Source: Paludibacteraceae bacterium
Lineage (GTDB): Bacteria > Bacteroidota > Bacteroidia > Bacteroidales > Paludibacteraceae
Reading direction: 5' to 3'
NCBI GenBank assembly: GCA_017630395.1
Contig: JAGBVI010000002.1
Location: 1-45,383, forward strand
Length of the DNA stretch: 45,383 nucleotides
The position numbers and the translations under genes were made by a program. Below are positions 17,096 to 26,339 of this stretch, piece by piece. How positions within the stretch are numbered: position 1 is the stretch's first letter; the number at the start of each line of letters is the position of its first letter. The notes below the pieces were generated by a model that saw only the letters and a program-made list of their open reading frames with translations, did not search any database and was not told the DNA's origin.

Positions 17096-17236
17096 AGGTG
17101 AGTTCTATAGATTCACTGTTTTATATTAAAAAGACATAAATCGAGTGGGAATAAACTTTTCGACACTTTTTGATTTAATTCGGCAACTTAGAAGCAGCCT
17201 TAAAAATTCCTCGAAATGAATTTATAGAACCCACCT
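17096..17236. repeat. Family B element, shortened
   Basis: 141 bp, inverted relative to the copy at 15066-15258. It starts AGGTGAGTTCTATAGATTCA and ends AATTCCTCGAAATGAATTTATAGAACCCACCT. The central part (GCAATTTGC to AACCTACTCG in full copies) is mostly deleted. It lies between the convergent AmpG-like gene and pdxA. Confidence 0.75.
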
Positions 17237-17247
17237 CAAGAAAAATT

Positions 17248-18315
17248 CTATTCTACCTGCCCACTTATCTCTACATCTTGCTTCTTCAACCTATTTTTAA
17301 TCAATTCTGCATAATTCTTTCTGCATTTATAAATATCGCAAGCCAAATAAAGAGCATTACGAAAAGACTCTTCAGACGCACTTCCAATGCCCACTTTATC
17401 ATAAGCAGTACCATGAGCCGGAGAGGTTCTTATAATTGGCAAATTAGCAGTATAGTTAACACCACTCTCCATTGCAATACATTTAAATGGGGTCAGTCCT
17501 TGATCATGATACATTGCCAGAACAGCATCAAAACTTTTGAAACTACCTGCACCAAAAAATCCATCAGCCGGATAGGGTCCAAAACATGTTATCCCCATTT
17601 CATTGGCCTTTTTGATTGCCGGAATTATGATTTCCTCCTCTTCTGTACCTAAAACACCATTATCACCAGCATGAGGATTCAAACCTAAAACGGCAATACG
17701 AGGACGGATCACTCCAAAATCTTCAATCAACGTTTTATTCAAATCGACCAATTTGGCAATTAATTTTTCTTGAGTGATATGAAATGCAATTTGTTTAACT
17801 GGCACATGTCCTGTGGCAACAGCAACTTTCAACACATCACTAACCATCAACATTAATCCCTTCTCCCCCTTTGCAAACTTATCTTGAAGATATTCTGTAT
17901 GTCCTGGGAAATGAAACTTTTCAGACTGAATATTCTTTTTGTTTATAGGAGCTGTAACCAACACATCAATCAAACCATCTCTCAAATCAGAAGTAGCACG
18001 CTCCAACGCCAAAAAAGCCGCTTTACCAGCCTCACCAGTCGATTTTGCCAACTCAACCTTAACTTCATCATCACCACAATTAATAATATTAGGACGTTTC
18101 GGATTAGCTTCTGAAACATGATTAATTGCATTTAAATTGAAATGTTCCATATTTAAAGCTTTTCTATGGAATGCAGCAGCTTTAGATGAACCATAAACAA
18201 TAGGAATACAAAATTCACATATACGAGCATCTATTAATGTCTTTAAGATAACCTCATATCCGATTCCATTTATATCACCTTGTGTGATACCTACTTTTAT
18301 TTTATAATCTTCCAT
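17248..18315 (-). CDS. pdxA: 4-hydroxythreonine-4-phosphate dehydrogenase
   Basis: An NAD-dependent cytosolic enzyme of the DXP-dependent pyridoxal phosphate pathway, acting before PdxJ. It is 355 residues with the family signatures: N-terminal GITQGDINGIGYEVILKTL, TAPINKKNI, the metal-ligand histidines in FPGHTEYL and MYHDQGLTPFKCI, GLNPHAGDNG and TSPAHGTAYDKVG. It has the normal length. Third gene of a minus-strand group rlmN-DUF4837-pdxA whose order is common in Bacteroidales, 38 bases after the DUF4837 gene. Confidence 0.95.
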   Translation of the reverse strand: MEDYKIKVGITQGDINGIGYEVILKTLIDARICEFCIPIVYGSSKAAAFHRKALNMEHFNLNAINHVSEANPKRPNIINCGDDEVKVELAKSTGEAGKAAFLALERATSDLRDGLIDVLVTAPINKKNIQSEKFHFPGHTEYLQDKFAKGEKGLMLMVSDVLKVAVATGHVPVKQIAFHITQEKLIAKLVDLNKTLIEDFGVIRPRIAVLGLNPHAGDNGVLGTEEEEIIIPAIKKANEMGITCFGPYPADGFFGAGSFKSFDAVLAMYHDQGLTPFKCIAMESGVNYTANLPIIRTSPAHGTAYDKVGIGSASEESFRNALYLACDIYKCRKNYAELIKNRLKKQDVEISGQVE

Positions 18316-18353
18316 ACTAAATCATATTTTTGACAAAAATAATATTTTTTTCG

Positions 18354-19349
18354 TCAATTTATCTCTACAGAACGAAGAATAGACTCTATTTGACGCATTT
18401 TATTTCGCTTTTTATGTTGTGGTGCATATACAAAAGCTTCCGCAGTAACAATCTCTTGTCTTACTTCATCATAATAAGAACGACTCACAAACGGTCCACC
18501 CATGATATCACCTTCAACACGCCACAAACCTCTTAGCTCTGCACAATATTTACCTTCAAACATAAACTCTCTATACAATGGCTTAAAAAACTGAACTTCC
18601 GTCGTCATATAAGACCCTTCGCTTGGTCCCGGTACATTCACTTTTAACACAGAATCTCTTATCATCAAAAGATGCTCTTGTTTAAAATCATCCGGACACT
18701 TATATGGGGTTCGGTAAACAATCAAATCCAATCTACTATCCAAACTGCCATTAGATATCCAAACAAATTTTTCTCCCACTTTATATTTATTCATAAAATC
18801 TGGAAGCGACAAATTAACATTCAATTCTTTCCTTATCAGCTCTCTCCCCTCATTGTTGGCATAACGTCTAAAAAAATCTAATGAACGAGCGCACTCTGCG
18901 TCAACAAGAAAATCAACAATTTCTGTTGCCTTGTCTGTAACAACTTTTATCATTTCGCTTTGATTTGGGGCAGTTATCTGAACAATAGCTTGAGGCTTTG
19001 CCCATCTATTTCTCGCATAAGAAACCTTCCCTTGCGTGTACATTTTATCATCTATACTAAACAATAAAATATTACGTGCCGGTCTCAGAATAGATGAAAA
19101 CTCCCTTGATGGAATAAACGAAATATTAAATTGAGGTTCCGACTGCGGAAGTCCGGGAACATCCTCATCCAAAACATCAAATAAAACTTGTCCTGCAGAA
19201 TCCTTCCACACCCTTGCATCACCTACCACTAAGAGGTCATATGCTGCTCCTGTAATCGTAGGCAAAAGAACAGAATCACCTCCTCCGCTACATGACAACG
19301 TAATAACCGATGTCAAGAGTGCGCTAATAAAAATTTTACAATTTTTCAT
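18354..19349 (-). CDS. DUF4837 family lipoprotein
   Basis: A 331-residue protein with a lipoprotein signal peptide (MKNCKIFISALLTSVITLSC, lipobox LSCSG), so probably anchored to a membrane on the periplasmic side. The mature sequence (GAAYDLLVVGDARVWKDSAGQ, the PQFNISFI segment, ARNILLFSIDDK) matches DUF4837, a Bacteroidota family without known function that sits between rlmN and pdxA. An in-frame ATG at 19391 would bury the signal peptide, so 19349 is preferred. It overlaps the 3' end of rlmN by 14 bases. Confidence 0.82.
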   Translation of the reverse strand: MKNCKIFISALLTSVITLSCSGGGDSVLLPTITGAAYDLLVVGDARVWKDSAGQVLFDVLDEDVPGLPQSEPQFNISFIPSREFSSILRPARNILLFSIDDKMYTQGKVSYARNRWAKPQAIVQITAPNQSEMIKVVTDKATEIVDFLVDAECARSLDFFRRYANNEGRELIRKELNVNLSLPDFMNKYKVGEKFVWISNGSLDSRLDLIVYRTPYKCPDDFKQEHLLMIRDSVLKVNVPGPSEGSYMTTEVQFFKPLYREFMFEGKYCAELRGLWRVEGDIMGGPFVSRSYYDEVRQEIVTAEAFVYAPQHKKRNKMRQIESILRSVEIN

Positions 19350-20370
19350 AACTATTTTTTTTCTTAGTTGACAATAGTCCACACGCTGCATAAATATCTT
19401 CTCCTCTGGACTTTCTTATCGTAGTTGTTATTCCTCGCTTATTTAATTCGTCCCTAAACCATTCTATTTGCTTTATCTCAGTACCCATCAATCCTGATTC
19501 AGGGACTGAGTGGTATCGAATAAGATTGATACGACATTCCAAACCTTCTAACAATTTAGCTAAGGCTTGAATATGCCTGATTTGATCATTTTCTCCTTTA
19601 AACATTGTATATTCAAAAGAGATTCTGCGTTGTCCCGAGAAATCATATTTTTTCAACTCTTCTACAACAGATTCTATTGAATATGCTTTCTGAATAGGCA
19701 TGATATTAAGTCGCTCACTCGGAATTGGATTATGTAAACTAATCGCAAGATGACATTTACTTTCGGCTAAATATCGCTTCAATCCAGGTAACAATCCAAC
19801 ACTAGAAACCGTTATTCTTTTCGGACTCCATGCCAAACCATAATCAGAAGTTAGAATTGACAAAGAGGATAAAACTGAATCTAAATTATCAAAAGGCTCA
19901 CCCATCCCCATATAGACAACATTGGTCAATTGTTCACTTTCTGGGATAGAAAATATTTGATTTAAGATTTCTGAAGCCGTCAGATGGGCAGCAAAACCCT
20001 GTTTCCCGGTTGCACAAAACAAACAATTCATTTTACATCCAACCTGTGTAGAAACACAGAGAGTAGCTCTTTCTGCTTCGGGTATGAAAACAGATTCAAT
20101 ATAATGATTGTTCACTTGAAACAAATATTTTTTTGTTCCATCAATCGATTGGCAACATTCAATTGGAGAGCTTAATCCTACCTCAAAATGTTCGGCAATT
20201 TTCTGTCTGTTTACCACAGATATATTGGTCATTTCATCAACACTATGCACCCTTTTCTTATAGATCCAATCTGCTATTTGTTTAGCAGTATAAGAGGGCA
20301 AAGAAAGTTCAGAAACAACATGTTTCAACTCTTCTAAAGTTAATCCAACCAATGATTTTTTTTTCTCCAT
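19336..20370 (-). CDS. rlmN: 23S rRNA (adenine2503-C2)/tRNA methyltransferase, radical SAM
   Basis: A radical-SAM enzyme that methylates C2 of A2503 in 23S rRNA and A37 in some tRNAs. At 344 residues it has the N-terminal RlmN helical domain (LTLEELKHVVSELSLPSYTAKQIADWIY), the 4Fe-4S triad in CKMNCLFCATGKQGF, VYMGMGEPFDN, and the C-terminal acceptor cysteine in GEDIYAACGLL. Starts at 20370 or 20379 are both possible. The open frame runs to 20460, but that extra part lies inside a repeat element and is not expected to be translated. First gene of rlmN-DUF4837-pdxA. Confidence 0.94.
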   Translation of the reverse strand: MEKKKSLVGLTLEELKHVVSELSLPSYTAKQIADWIYKKRVHSVDEMTNISVVNRQKIAEHFEVGLSSPIECCQSIDGTKKYLFQVNNHYIESVFIPEAERATLCVSTQVGCKMNCLFCATGKQGFAAHLTASEILNQIFSIPESEQLTNVVYMGMGEPFDNLDSVLSSLSILTSDYGLAWSPKRITVSSVGLLPGLKRYLAESKCHLAISLHNPIPSERLNIMPIQKAYSIESVVEELKKYDFSGQRRISFEYTMFKGENDQIRHIQALAKLLEGLECRINLIRYHSVPESGLMGTEIKQIEWFRDELNKRGITTTIRKSRGEDIYAACGLLSTKKKNSYEKL

Positions 20371-20390
20371 AAATTTCATCAGATTACTAA

Positions 20391-20562
20391 GAAGCTGTTT
20401 AAATTTTATTATTAAATTGTTTTTGAATGACACTTTGGGATTCGTTCTGCATCTTACCAATTGTCATTCGGTCATTCTACTCGCTCAGTTTACTTCTTTC
20501 GCTCAGCAATCCACTCAAAATAGATTCAAAAAATCCACAAAATGAATTTCTAAAACCAACCT
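20391..20562. repeat. Chimeric element: family A left half joined to family B right half
   Basis: Begins with a typical A left end (GAAGCTGTTTAAATTTTATT, preceded by TAA at 20388-20390) but ends with the B landmarks TTTCGCTCAGCAATCCACTC, AAAATAGATTCAAAAAATCC and AATGAATTTCTAAAACCAACCT. The A right terminus is absent. It spans most of the gap between rlmN and the PPIase terminator. Confidence 0.6.
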
Positions 20563-20663
20563 AAAAATATTTTATAGCAATACTCAAGATTAATTATTTC
20601 CCAAAAATCCGCCGATAAAAAAGAGACAAATCATCTTTTCAAAATTTATGAAAAGAAACTTTG

Positions 20664-20694
20664 AAAAAAAGCGCAAAGAGAAGTCTCTTTGCGC
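20664..20694 (-). terminator. Terminator of the PPIase gene
   Basis: On the minus strand GCGCAAAGAGA pairs with TCTCTTTGCGC, 11 perfect pairs (20684-20694 with 20671-20681), followed by a run of seven Ts. A strong intrinsic terminator 26 bases after the PPIase stop codon. Confidence 0.88.
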
Positions 20695-20719
20695 CAATAT
20701 ACTTAAAGAATATAACTGA

Positions 20720-22816
20720 TTAATAGAAAACAGAACGATTATCTTCTATCTCAGACATATCCATCAAAGATTGAATCAAAGAAACACTCAATACTTGCAT
20801 AATATCTTTTTGTTCTTTCTGTAGAACTTGGTCAGAAGTATTAGCAGCTTCTTTGCTTCCCAAAACTTTCAATACATAAACAGCTGTTTCACCCTTAATT
20901 GGTTCTGAAACTTGATTAGCAGACATAGAAAGAACCTTTGACAATACAGCAGGTTCAAGTCCCAATCCAGGAATAGAACCACCTGCATAAGTTACACCAA
21001 CAACAGTATCAACTTTCTCTGCAGTTGCTAAATCCGTTATTGAAGACATATCAGCAATCAATTGTTCAGCCTTCTTATCTTTTATCACTTCAGCCTCAAT
21101 TTGACTTGCAATATTGGCTGAAGAAAGAGGTACATACTCAGAATCATTAATTTCAGACAAAATACCAACTAACAACTGATTACCTAACTCAAAGGGTTTG
21201 TCAGTTATGTCTCCCAACTCATGCTCAAATGCCCAACGAACAACAGTACGACCATTAGGAAGAACATATAGATTGTATTGATTCTCTGTCAATGGTCCCA
21301 ACGGACGAACTTGCAAACTCTTCTCTTTAGCATTTTGGATAAATCCATCAACACCAGGTTTACAAGAAGTGATAAATTGATTTGCCTTATCATATACATC
21401 ACGATAGGTATCAGTACTAGGTAAAATTTCTTTTGCAACAGCAGCAAATTTCACCTTCTTAACAGGAGCTGTCTTATCCAAAACCTTAACCAATAAAATA
21501 CCTTGGTTACTTTCAATCTTAGCCACATCTCCAACTTTACCATTGAATGCGATGCTATCAAATTCATAAGAACCAGCTTGTCCCTCTTTCAACCAACCTA
21601 AATCACCTCCGGCATCCTTAAACATTTGATCAAACGAGTGAGCTTTTACCAACGCAGAAAAGTCTGCTCCTGATTTTGCAACAGCCAACAAACTATCTGC
21701 TGTAGCATTAGCCTCTTCATAAGTTTTTCCACCAACAACCAAACGAGCAACACGAACAGAATCTGAACGCATAATTGGTTCTGAGACCAATTTAGCAGTT
21801 TTGTAAATAGTACCATCTAAGAATGGCTCCATAACAGAATCCACAGACGCAGAAAATACAAAATCTTGCAATGAGAAATCCACATCATTCTTAGAAACAA
21901 AGTAAGTAGGATAAGCAATATCAGATTCAGCCACTGCATAGTTAATCAAATCGTCTCCGCTTAACGATTTCATATCTTCTTTACAGATACGAGCATTCTC
22001 TTGAGCATCGGCATAATCAGCTTCAGAAGGAGTAACAGAAAACACAACAACCTGCATAGTTCTGTTTGGCTTAGCCTTGAAAGACTCCTTCAATTCATTA
22101 TACTTCGCATTTTTCTCTACATCTGTTGCAGTATATAACGAATCAGCCAATGACCAATATGGTTTCTTAGTGTAAGCAAAATCAACTGATTTTGAAGACA
22201 AAGAAGCCAAATAATCCAACTCAGCCTGTGGCGAGGTCAAAGCCTTTACCAATAAATTTTGATACTTTTCTATCAAAATTTGTTTTTGAATTCTTCCCTC
22301 CCAAAACAACCAATAATCTTTAAGTTGTTTCATTGATTCATCATTTTCTCCATCTTCAGAATTTTCGATACTAGACAATACATTATTAAGAATGGATGGA
22401 TCAAACTGATTTTTCTCATTATAAAAAATAGGAATTTGCTTCATCATAGGATGAACATTTTCTCCCAAGGTTGCGTCTGCTAACTCTGCAGGAGTAACGA
22501 CCAATCCTAACTTCTCAGTCTCAGAATTCAAAATCGCACTTTCAACATAATCGTTCCAAACCATTTCTCGGACATCTCCATCCTCTGGTTGATTTTGACC
22601 TTGAACCTTGAACACATTAGTCATCACCTCTACATCATCTTGAAATTTCAGGTAAGACAAATCAGTTCCTTCTACCTCTCCAATTTTCTCTCTTTGCTGA
22701 CCGAAGAATGTGCTTGAACTATTCAAAAAATCTCCGATAACAAAACATAAAAGCGCAAAGAAAATCGTAAAAATAAGCAATTTTGAATTGCTTCTAATTT
22801 TTTCTAAAGTTGCCAT
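20720..22816 (-). CDS. Periplasmic peptidyl-prolyl isomerase, PpiD/SurA-like
   Basis: A 698-residue folding factor anchored in the inner membrane by one N-terminal hydrophobic segment (SKLLIFTIFFALLCFVIGDFL, residues 12-32), with the rest in the periplasm. The layout is PpiD-like: a SurA_N-type chaperone region, a parvulin (PpiC) domain at about residues 345-450 (visible as ADFSALVKAHSFDQ, GGDLGWLKEGQ, FDSIAFNGKVGDVAKIESNQGILLVKV), then a second degenerate rotamase-like region. It probably assists outer-membrane protein folding. It has its own strong terminator. Confidence 0.88.
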   Translation of the reverse strand: MATLEKIRSNSKLLIFTIFFALLCFVIGDFLNSSSTFFGQQREKIGEVEGTDLSYLKFQDDVEVMTNVFKVQGQNQPEDGDVREMVWNDYVESAILNSETEKLGLVVTPAELADATLGENVHPMMKQIPIFYNEKNQFDPSILNNVLSSIENSEDGENDESMKQLKDYWLFWEGRIQKQILIEKYQNLLVKALTSPQAELDYLASLSSKSVDFAYTKKPYWSLADSLYTATDVEKNAKYNELKESFKAKPNRTMQVVVFSVTPSEADYADAQENARICKEDMKSLSGDDLINYAVAESDIAYPTYFVSKNDVDFSLQDFVFSASVDSVMEPFLDGTIYKTAKLVSEPIMRSDSVRVARLVVGGKTYEEANATADSLLAVAKSGADFSALVKAHSFDQMFKDAGGDLGWLKEGQAGSYEFDSIAFNGKVGDVAKIESNQGILLVKVLDKTAPVKKVKFAAVAKEILPSTDTYRDVYDKANQFITSCKPGVDGFIQNAKEKSLQVRPLGPLTENQYNLYVLPNGRTVVRWAFEHELGDITDKPFELGNQLLVGILSEINDSEYVPLSSANIASQIEAEVIKDKKAEQLIADMSSITDLATAEKVDTVVGVTYAGGSIPGLGLEPAVLSKVLSMSANQVSEPIKGETAVYVLKVLGSKEAANTSDQVLQKEQKDIMQVLSVSLIQSLMDMSEIEDNRSVFY

Positions 22817-23147
22817 TTACATTTATTAATTTAATATTTTTTTTATTCTTGCTTTTGAGCGCACGAATTTACGAAAATATATTGAAAGAAAAAATGCTTT
22901 ATCAAATTTTTAATGTATCTCTGCAGTTTTAACCAGAGATTCTATACTAATAAACGAATTCGCTTATTCTATTATAACCTACCAAACTCGCCAAGACTCG
23001 CAGACAACACGACAAAACAAGTTAAGGTAAGTTCTATAAATTCATACTATTTTCCTAGAACATATCTTCAAATCTGATTTATATAGAACTCCTAAAAACT
23101 ATTAGAGTCCAAAGCTAGACTTCATACCAAGCAAAAAAAATGAGAGA
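22817..23147. other. Intergenic gap between PPIase and lptC
   Basis: About 330 bases without a credible gene. It holds a short B-like element (23025-23092). In Bacteroides-type genomes a CBS-domain (CorC/hemolysin-like) membrane protein is commonly encoded between lptC and the PPIase. No remnant of it can be read here. Confidence 0.4.
23025..23092. repeat. Short B-like inverted-repeat element
   Basis: 68 bp with AAGGTAAGTTCTATAAATTCA at one end and TTTATATAGAACTCCT at the other. The B termini are present but the interior is almost wholly absent, giving a solo terminal-repeat pair. Confidence 0.6.
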
Positions 23148-23705
23148 CTATTCTTTAATTGGAAAAATCCCCTCCGGTTTTTTAATTACATACTTAGTAA
23201 ACGTTTGATTAGATTCAAACCCTGTTCCTGTTATAATTTTATCAGCTTGTGTGATTTTTATCTTTTCGCTAGAAAAAATTAATTCCTCTTTTTCGCTCCA
23301 AAACATTTGATTTGTTTCAAAGTGTTCCCCTTGCAAATTCATTGCATGAACACTATCTCTGAGATCCCACAATTTTTTATTTGTATAATAAATCGCATAC
23401 TTACTCTTCACCTCTGCATCAACATTCAATGTTGAATCAAAACGCTCCAAATGAATCCCTTTAGGAAAATCCCAATAGGGCTCTTCCGTCTTATCAAAAA
23501 CCAACCATTCCTTAGCATTTACACGATACCGAGTTATTCCTGAATCGGAAACAAGAGTGGCAACATCCAATGCATGCAATCTTGGCGAAATAGAGCGTCC
23601 AACCCCCTCTACCACCTCATGCTTCTCAGAACATGAAAAAAGAAATATAGCAACCATCGATAAGATGGTCGCTACACTTCTTCTATATTTTACTATTAAA
23701 TCCAC
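23148..23705 (-). CDS. lptC: LPS export ABC transporter periplasmic protein LptC
   Basis: A 185-residue lipoprotein-like protein: N-terminal hydrophobic stretch with lipobox LFSCSEKHE. The body fits the LptC beta-jellyroll fold: LVSDSGITRYRVNAKEWLVFDKTEEPYWDFPKGIHLERFDS, NKKLWDLRDSVHAMNLQGEHFETNQMFWSEKEELIFSSEKIKITQADKIITGTGFESNQTFTKYVIKKPEG. LptC bridges the LptBFG ABC transporter and the periplasmic LptA bridge that carries lipopolysaccharide to the outer membrane. It lies 12 bases after the TPR gene in a coaX-OMP-TPR-lptC run. Confidence 0.82.
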   Translation of the reverse strand: MDLIVKYRRSVATILSMVAIFLFSCSEKHEVVEGVGRSISPRLHALDVATLVSDSGITRYRVNAKEWLVFDKTEEPYWDFPKGIHLERFDSTLNVDAEVKSKYAIYYTNKKLWDLRDSVHAMNLQGEHFETNQMFWSEKEELIFSSEKIKITQADKIITGTGFESNQTFTKYVIKKPEGIFPIKE

Positions 23706-23717
23706 TACAACTTAAAA

Positions 23718-25073
23718 TTATTTTGCTCTTACAGTAGTTTTTTCATTAATCCAACCAGGAACTGTATATGAGTCACCATTTTTAATATTTCTCATAAACA
23801 ACTCTGATGCAGGTGGGAAATACTCTTTATAAGTAGCAATCATCTTATTAACGGTTGACGTACATGCAGGATTAACAGCTTTAGCTCTCTCCAATTTATC
23901 AACTGCAGCCCAGAATGCGGTCATTTGAATAATTGCATCACTACTAATTGCCGAATTATTTTCTGCATATAACACAGCTATCAAGATGTAAGAATCAGAA
24001 CTTTTTGGGTTGTAATTAATTGCAGCTTGTGCAGCAGCACGAGACTGTGAATAATTACGCATTTCATGATAGATTACAGCCAAATTTTGTTGAGATTTAG
24101 CCTTTTCAATATTATCAGTCTCCAAAGAAACAGCCTCTTTAAAGTAACTAATTGCCTTGCTATAATCTTTCTTTGAGTAAGCTTGTGCTGCCAAACCTCT
24201 TGCTGATGAAGCTGACGGCTCAATAGCATGCTTATAAGCTGAAGCCTTAAAATAAACAGCAGACTTATCACAATTAGCAATCGAATACAACTTCAACACC
24301 ATATTCAAGAAATCTTTATCACTTTTCTTTTCTTCAACTTGACTTGCATACACACCATCCAACGTATTGCAATCCGCAGCTCCGGACTTCGCAAACATAG
24401 CATCAACAGAAGCTTTAATATTCGCAAAAACAGAATCCTTTGCTACTCCGGATGCAGCACGTTCAGCCAACAATGGAGTAATCTTCATATAATCATCAAT
24501 ATAAGTACTTCTAAATGTATTAGCATTCTTCTTGAAAGAAGCATCAGAAAGCAAGAAATATTGTTGAAAAACAGATGCTTCACAAGCAGACCCTTGAGCT
24601 TCGATTACATCAGACAACCATTTGTATGCCTGACTCTTCATTGGGTCTCTACTTTCAGGAACATATTCTACATAATCAATAGCTTTTCTACCCATTATGT
24701 AGTTCTTCCCTTGTTTTCTATCATTTCCAAAATATTTTATACGGTCATCATATACCTTCATCATTTTATCAAACAACTTCTCTTTTTGAGCAGGATCTTT
24801 TGATGTTTTGATTTGATAACCTAAAATCCTCGGACCATATATATAGATATTTTTTGAAGATTGAGGACAATCTGCATACGCCTTCTCCCAAAAAGTTGCT
24901 GCACTTTTGTAATCGCCTTGCTTAGCATATTGAGTGAATAAACTTAGATTCTGAACACATTGCACACTATCCTCTCCATGACCATACTTAGAACCATCTT
25001 GAATTCCTTTCTGAGCCATTGACAATGCAGAAACAGACATTGCCAAACCTAAGAAAAAAACTTTAGTTTTCAT
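23718..25073 (-). CDS. Secreted TPR-repeat protein
   Basis: A 451-residue protein with a signal peptide (MKTKVFFLGLAMSVSALSMAQ). TPR-type helical repeats are clearest at YKHAIEPSASSARGLAAQAYSKKDYSKAISYFKEAVSLE (about residues 275-315) and the following NLAVIYHEMRNYSQSRAAAQAAINYNP; an N-terminal repeat is also visible (YAKQGDYKSAATFWEKAYADCP). It probably serves as a periplasmic or outer-membrane-associated scaffold. The linkage to lptC and an outer-membrane barrel suggests an envelope role, but the partner is unknown. Confidence 0.75.
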   Translation of the reverse strand: MKTKVFFLGLAMSVSALSMAQKGIQDGSKYGHGEDSVQCVQNLSLFTQYAKQGDYKSAATFWEKAYADCPQSSKNIYIYGPRILGYQIKTSKDPAQKEKLFDKMMKVYDDRIKYFGNDRKQGKNYIMGRKAIDYVEYVPESRDPMKSQAYKWLSDVIEAQGSACEASVFQQYFLLSDASFKKNANTFRSTYIDDYMKITPLLAERAASGVAKDSVFANIKASVDAMFAKSGAADCNTLDGVYASQVEEKKSDKDFLNMVLKLYSIANCDKSAVYFKASAYKHAIEPSASSARGLAAQAYSKKDYSKAISYFKEAVSLETDNIEKAKSQQNLAVIYHEMRNYSQSRAAAQAAINYNPKSSDSYILIAVLYAENNSAISSDAIIQMTAFWAAVDKLERAKAVNPACTSTVNKMIATYKEYFPPASELFMRNIKNGDSYTVPGWINEKTTVRAK

Positions 25074-25094
25074 TTCATTTCAATTTTATAGTTA

Positions 25095-26339
25095 CTAATT
25101 CAATTTCCTTTTCATAAACCAACTCTCATTAATCGTAGCATTTAAGATAAACTTAAAATACTGTTCTCTGAGTAAGTCCCCTTCAACTTTACCGTTTAGT
25201 CCATACTCAAATGTAAAATTCATTATAGTAGGATTTAAGCCTTTCTTCAATGGAAATCCCCATCCCGTACTCAACACCAAAGATCTCAACTGTTCTCCAT
25301 TAACCGTGTAATACGACTTAGACAAATTGGCTCCAAAACGATAATAAACTCTTTCAAAATATGCTCTACCATTAGGATTCGGTAAATATTCAAACCCTAG
25401 AATAAATTTATTTCTATCCAAGAATTCCTTCTCCCCAAAAAACTCAACATCCGACCAAAACTCATTTTTATAATCAAATCCAATGGTAAGCTTATTTAAA
25501 TAATTAAAAACAAATCCCGTGCCAAAACTCATTGGAAAATCAAAAGAATTGTTAAAATTTTGCGCAACAGTATCTGTTGTGATAATAGTTTGTTCCGCAT
25601 CTGCATTAACACTTGACTTCAATTGATAAGTTCCTCCCAGCGTCAGAGACATCTCTTTTTTTAACGGAATAGTAAATTGAACTCCAAAATTTCCGGATAA
25701 ATCTGTTACTGAAATCGTTCGCTGCATAATAGTAGGAACATACACTTCTTCAAAAGAGGCAGAACTTGAATACTCGATAGAGCCAAAATAATATTGTAAA
25801 TTAGCACCCAATGAAAACCAAGAGAAAGGTCTGAATCCCAAACCAAAGTAAAGTTGAGTTATTCCACCCTCTCCTGTGTAAGTGTAATCCGTTTTCAAAC
25901 TTCCGGCAGTAATCGAAGAAGGTGCAGTTTCTGTCATAGAATAATTATATCCTACAATAGAGTAAGGCATCAAACCTAAACTTAATGCAACCCATTTTTT
26001 TATTGGAAATTGCATTGCCAAATATTCTAAATTACCATCTAAAGCAGTTTGACTTTTTTCGCCATCTGAAAAATTGGAGACTTGAAAACTCACTCCCGCC
26101 TCCATTCTAAACGTTAATGAATCTATTGACGTATAAGATGCAGGATTGGCAGGATTTATGAAATTATTGGAACGCAATCCCATCGACAAGCCACCCATAG
26201 CTTTCACTTGTCCGAAACCGGCATCATTCACTAAGCCATATCCATAGCGTGTATAAGGCGAACTCGTGTTATTTTGCGCAAATAGAGGTTGCACAATAAA
26301 ACTCAATACACAAATTATTACAAAATATATCTTCTTCAT
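25095..26339 (-). CDS. Outer-membrane beta-barrel protein (FadL/OmpP1-like)
   Basis: A 414-residue protein with a signal peptide (MKKIYFVIICVLSFIVQPLFA). The N-terminal SSPYTRYGYGLVNDAGFGQVKAMGGLSMGLRSNNFINPANPASYTSIDSLTF resembles the plug region of Bacteroidota OmpP1/FadL-like barrels, and alternating amphipathic strands run to the C-terminus. It overlaps the 3' end of coaX by 4 bases. The substrate is unknown; it may be a channel for hydrophobic compounds or a structural protein. Confidence 0.7.
   Translation of the reverse strand: MKKIYFVIICVLSFIVQPLFAQNNTSSPYTRYGYGLVNDAGFGQVKAMGGLSMGLRSNNFINPANPASYTSIDSLTFRMEAGVSFQVSNFSDGEKSQTALDGNLEYLAMQFPIKKWVALSLGLMPYSIVGYNYSMTETAPSSITAGSLKTDYTYTGEGGITQLYFGLGFRPFSWFSLGANLQYYFGSIEYSSSASFEEVYVPTIMQRTISVTDLSGNFGVQFTIPLKKEMSLTLGGTYQLKSSVNADAEQTIITTDTVAQNFNNSFDFPMSFGTGFVFNYLNKLTIGFDYKNEFWSDVEFFGEKEFLDRNKFILGFEYLPNPNGRAYFERVYYRFGANLSKSYYTVNGEQLRSLVLSTGWGFPLKKGLNPTIMNFTFEYGLNGKVEGDLLREQYFKFILNATINESWFMKRKLN

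Noticed and set aside
19350-19391. Longer DUF4837 protein starting at 19391
   Set aside because: It would place 14 residues before a clear lipoprotein signal peptide and overlap rlmN more deeply.
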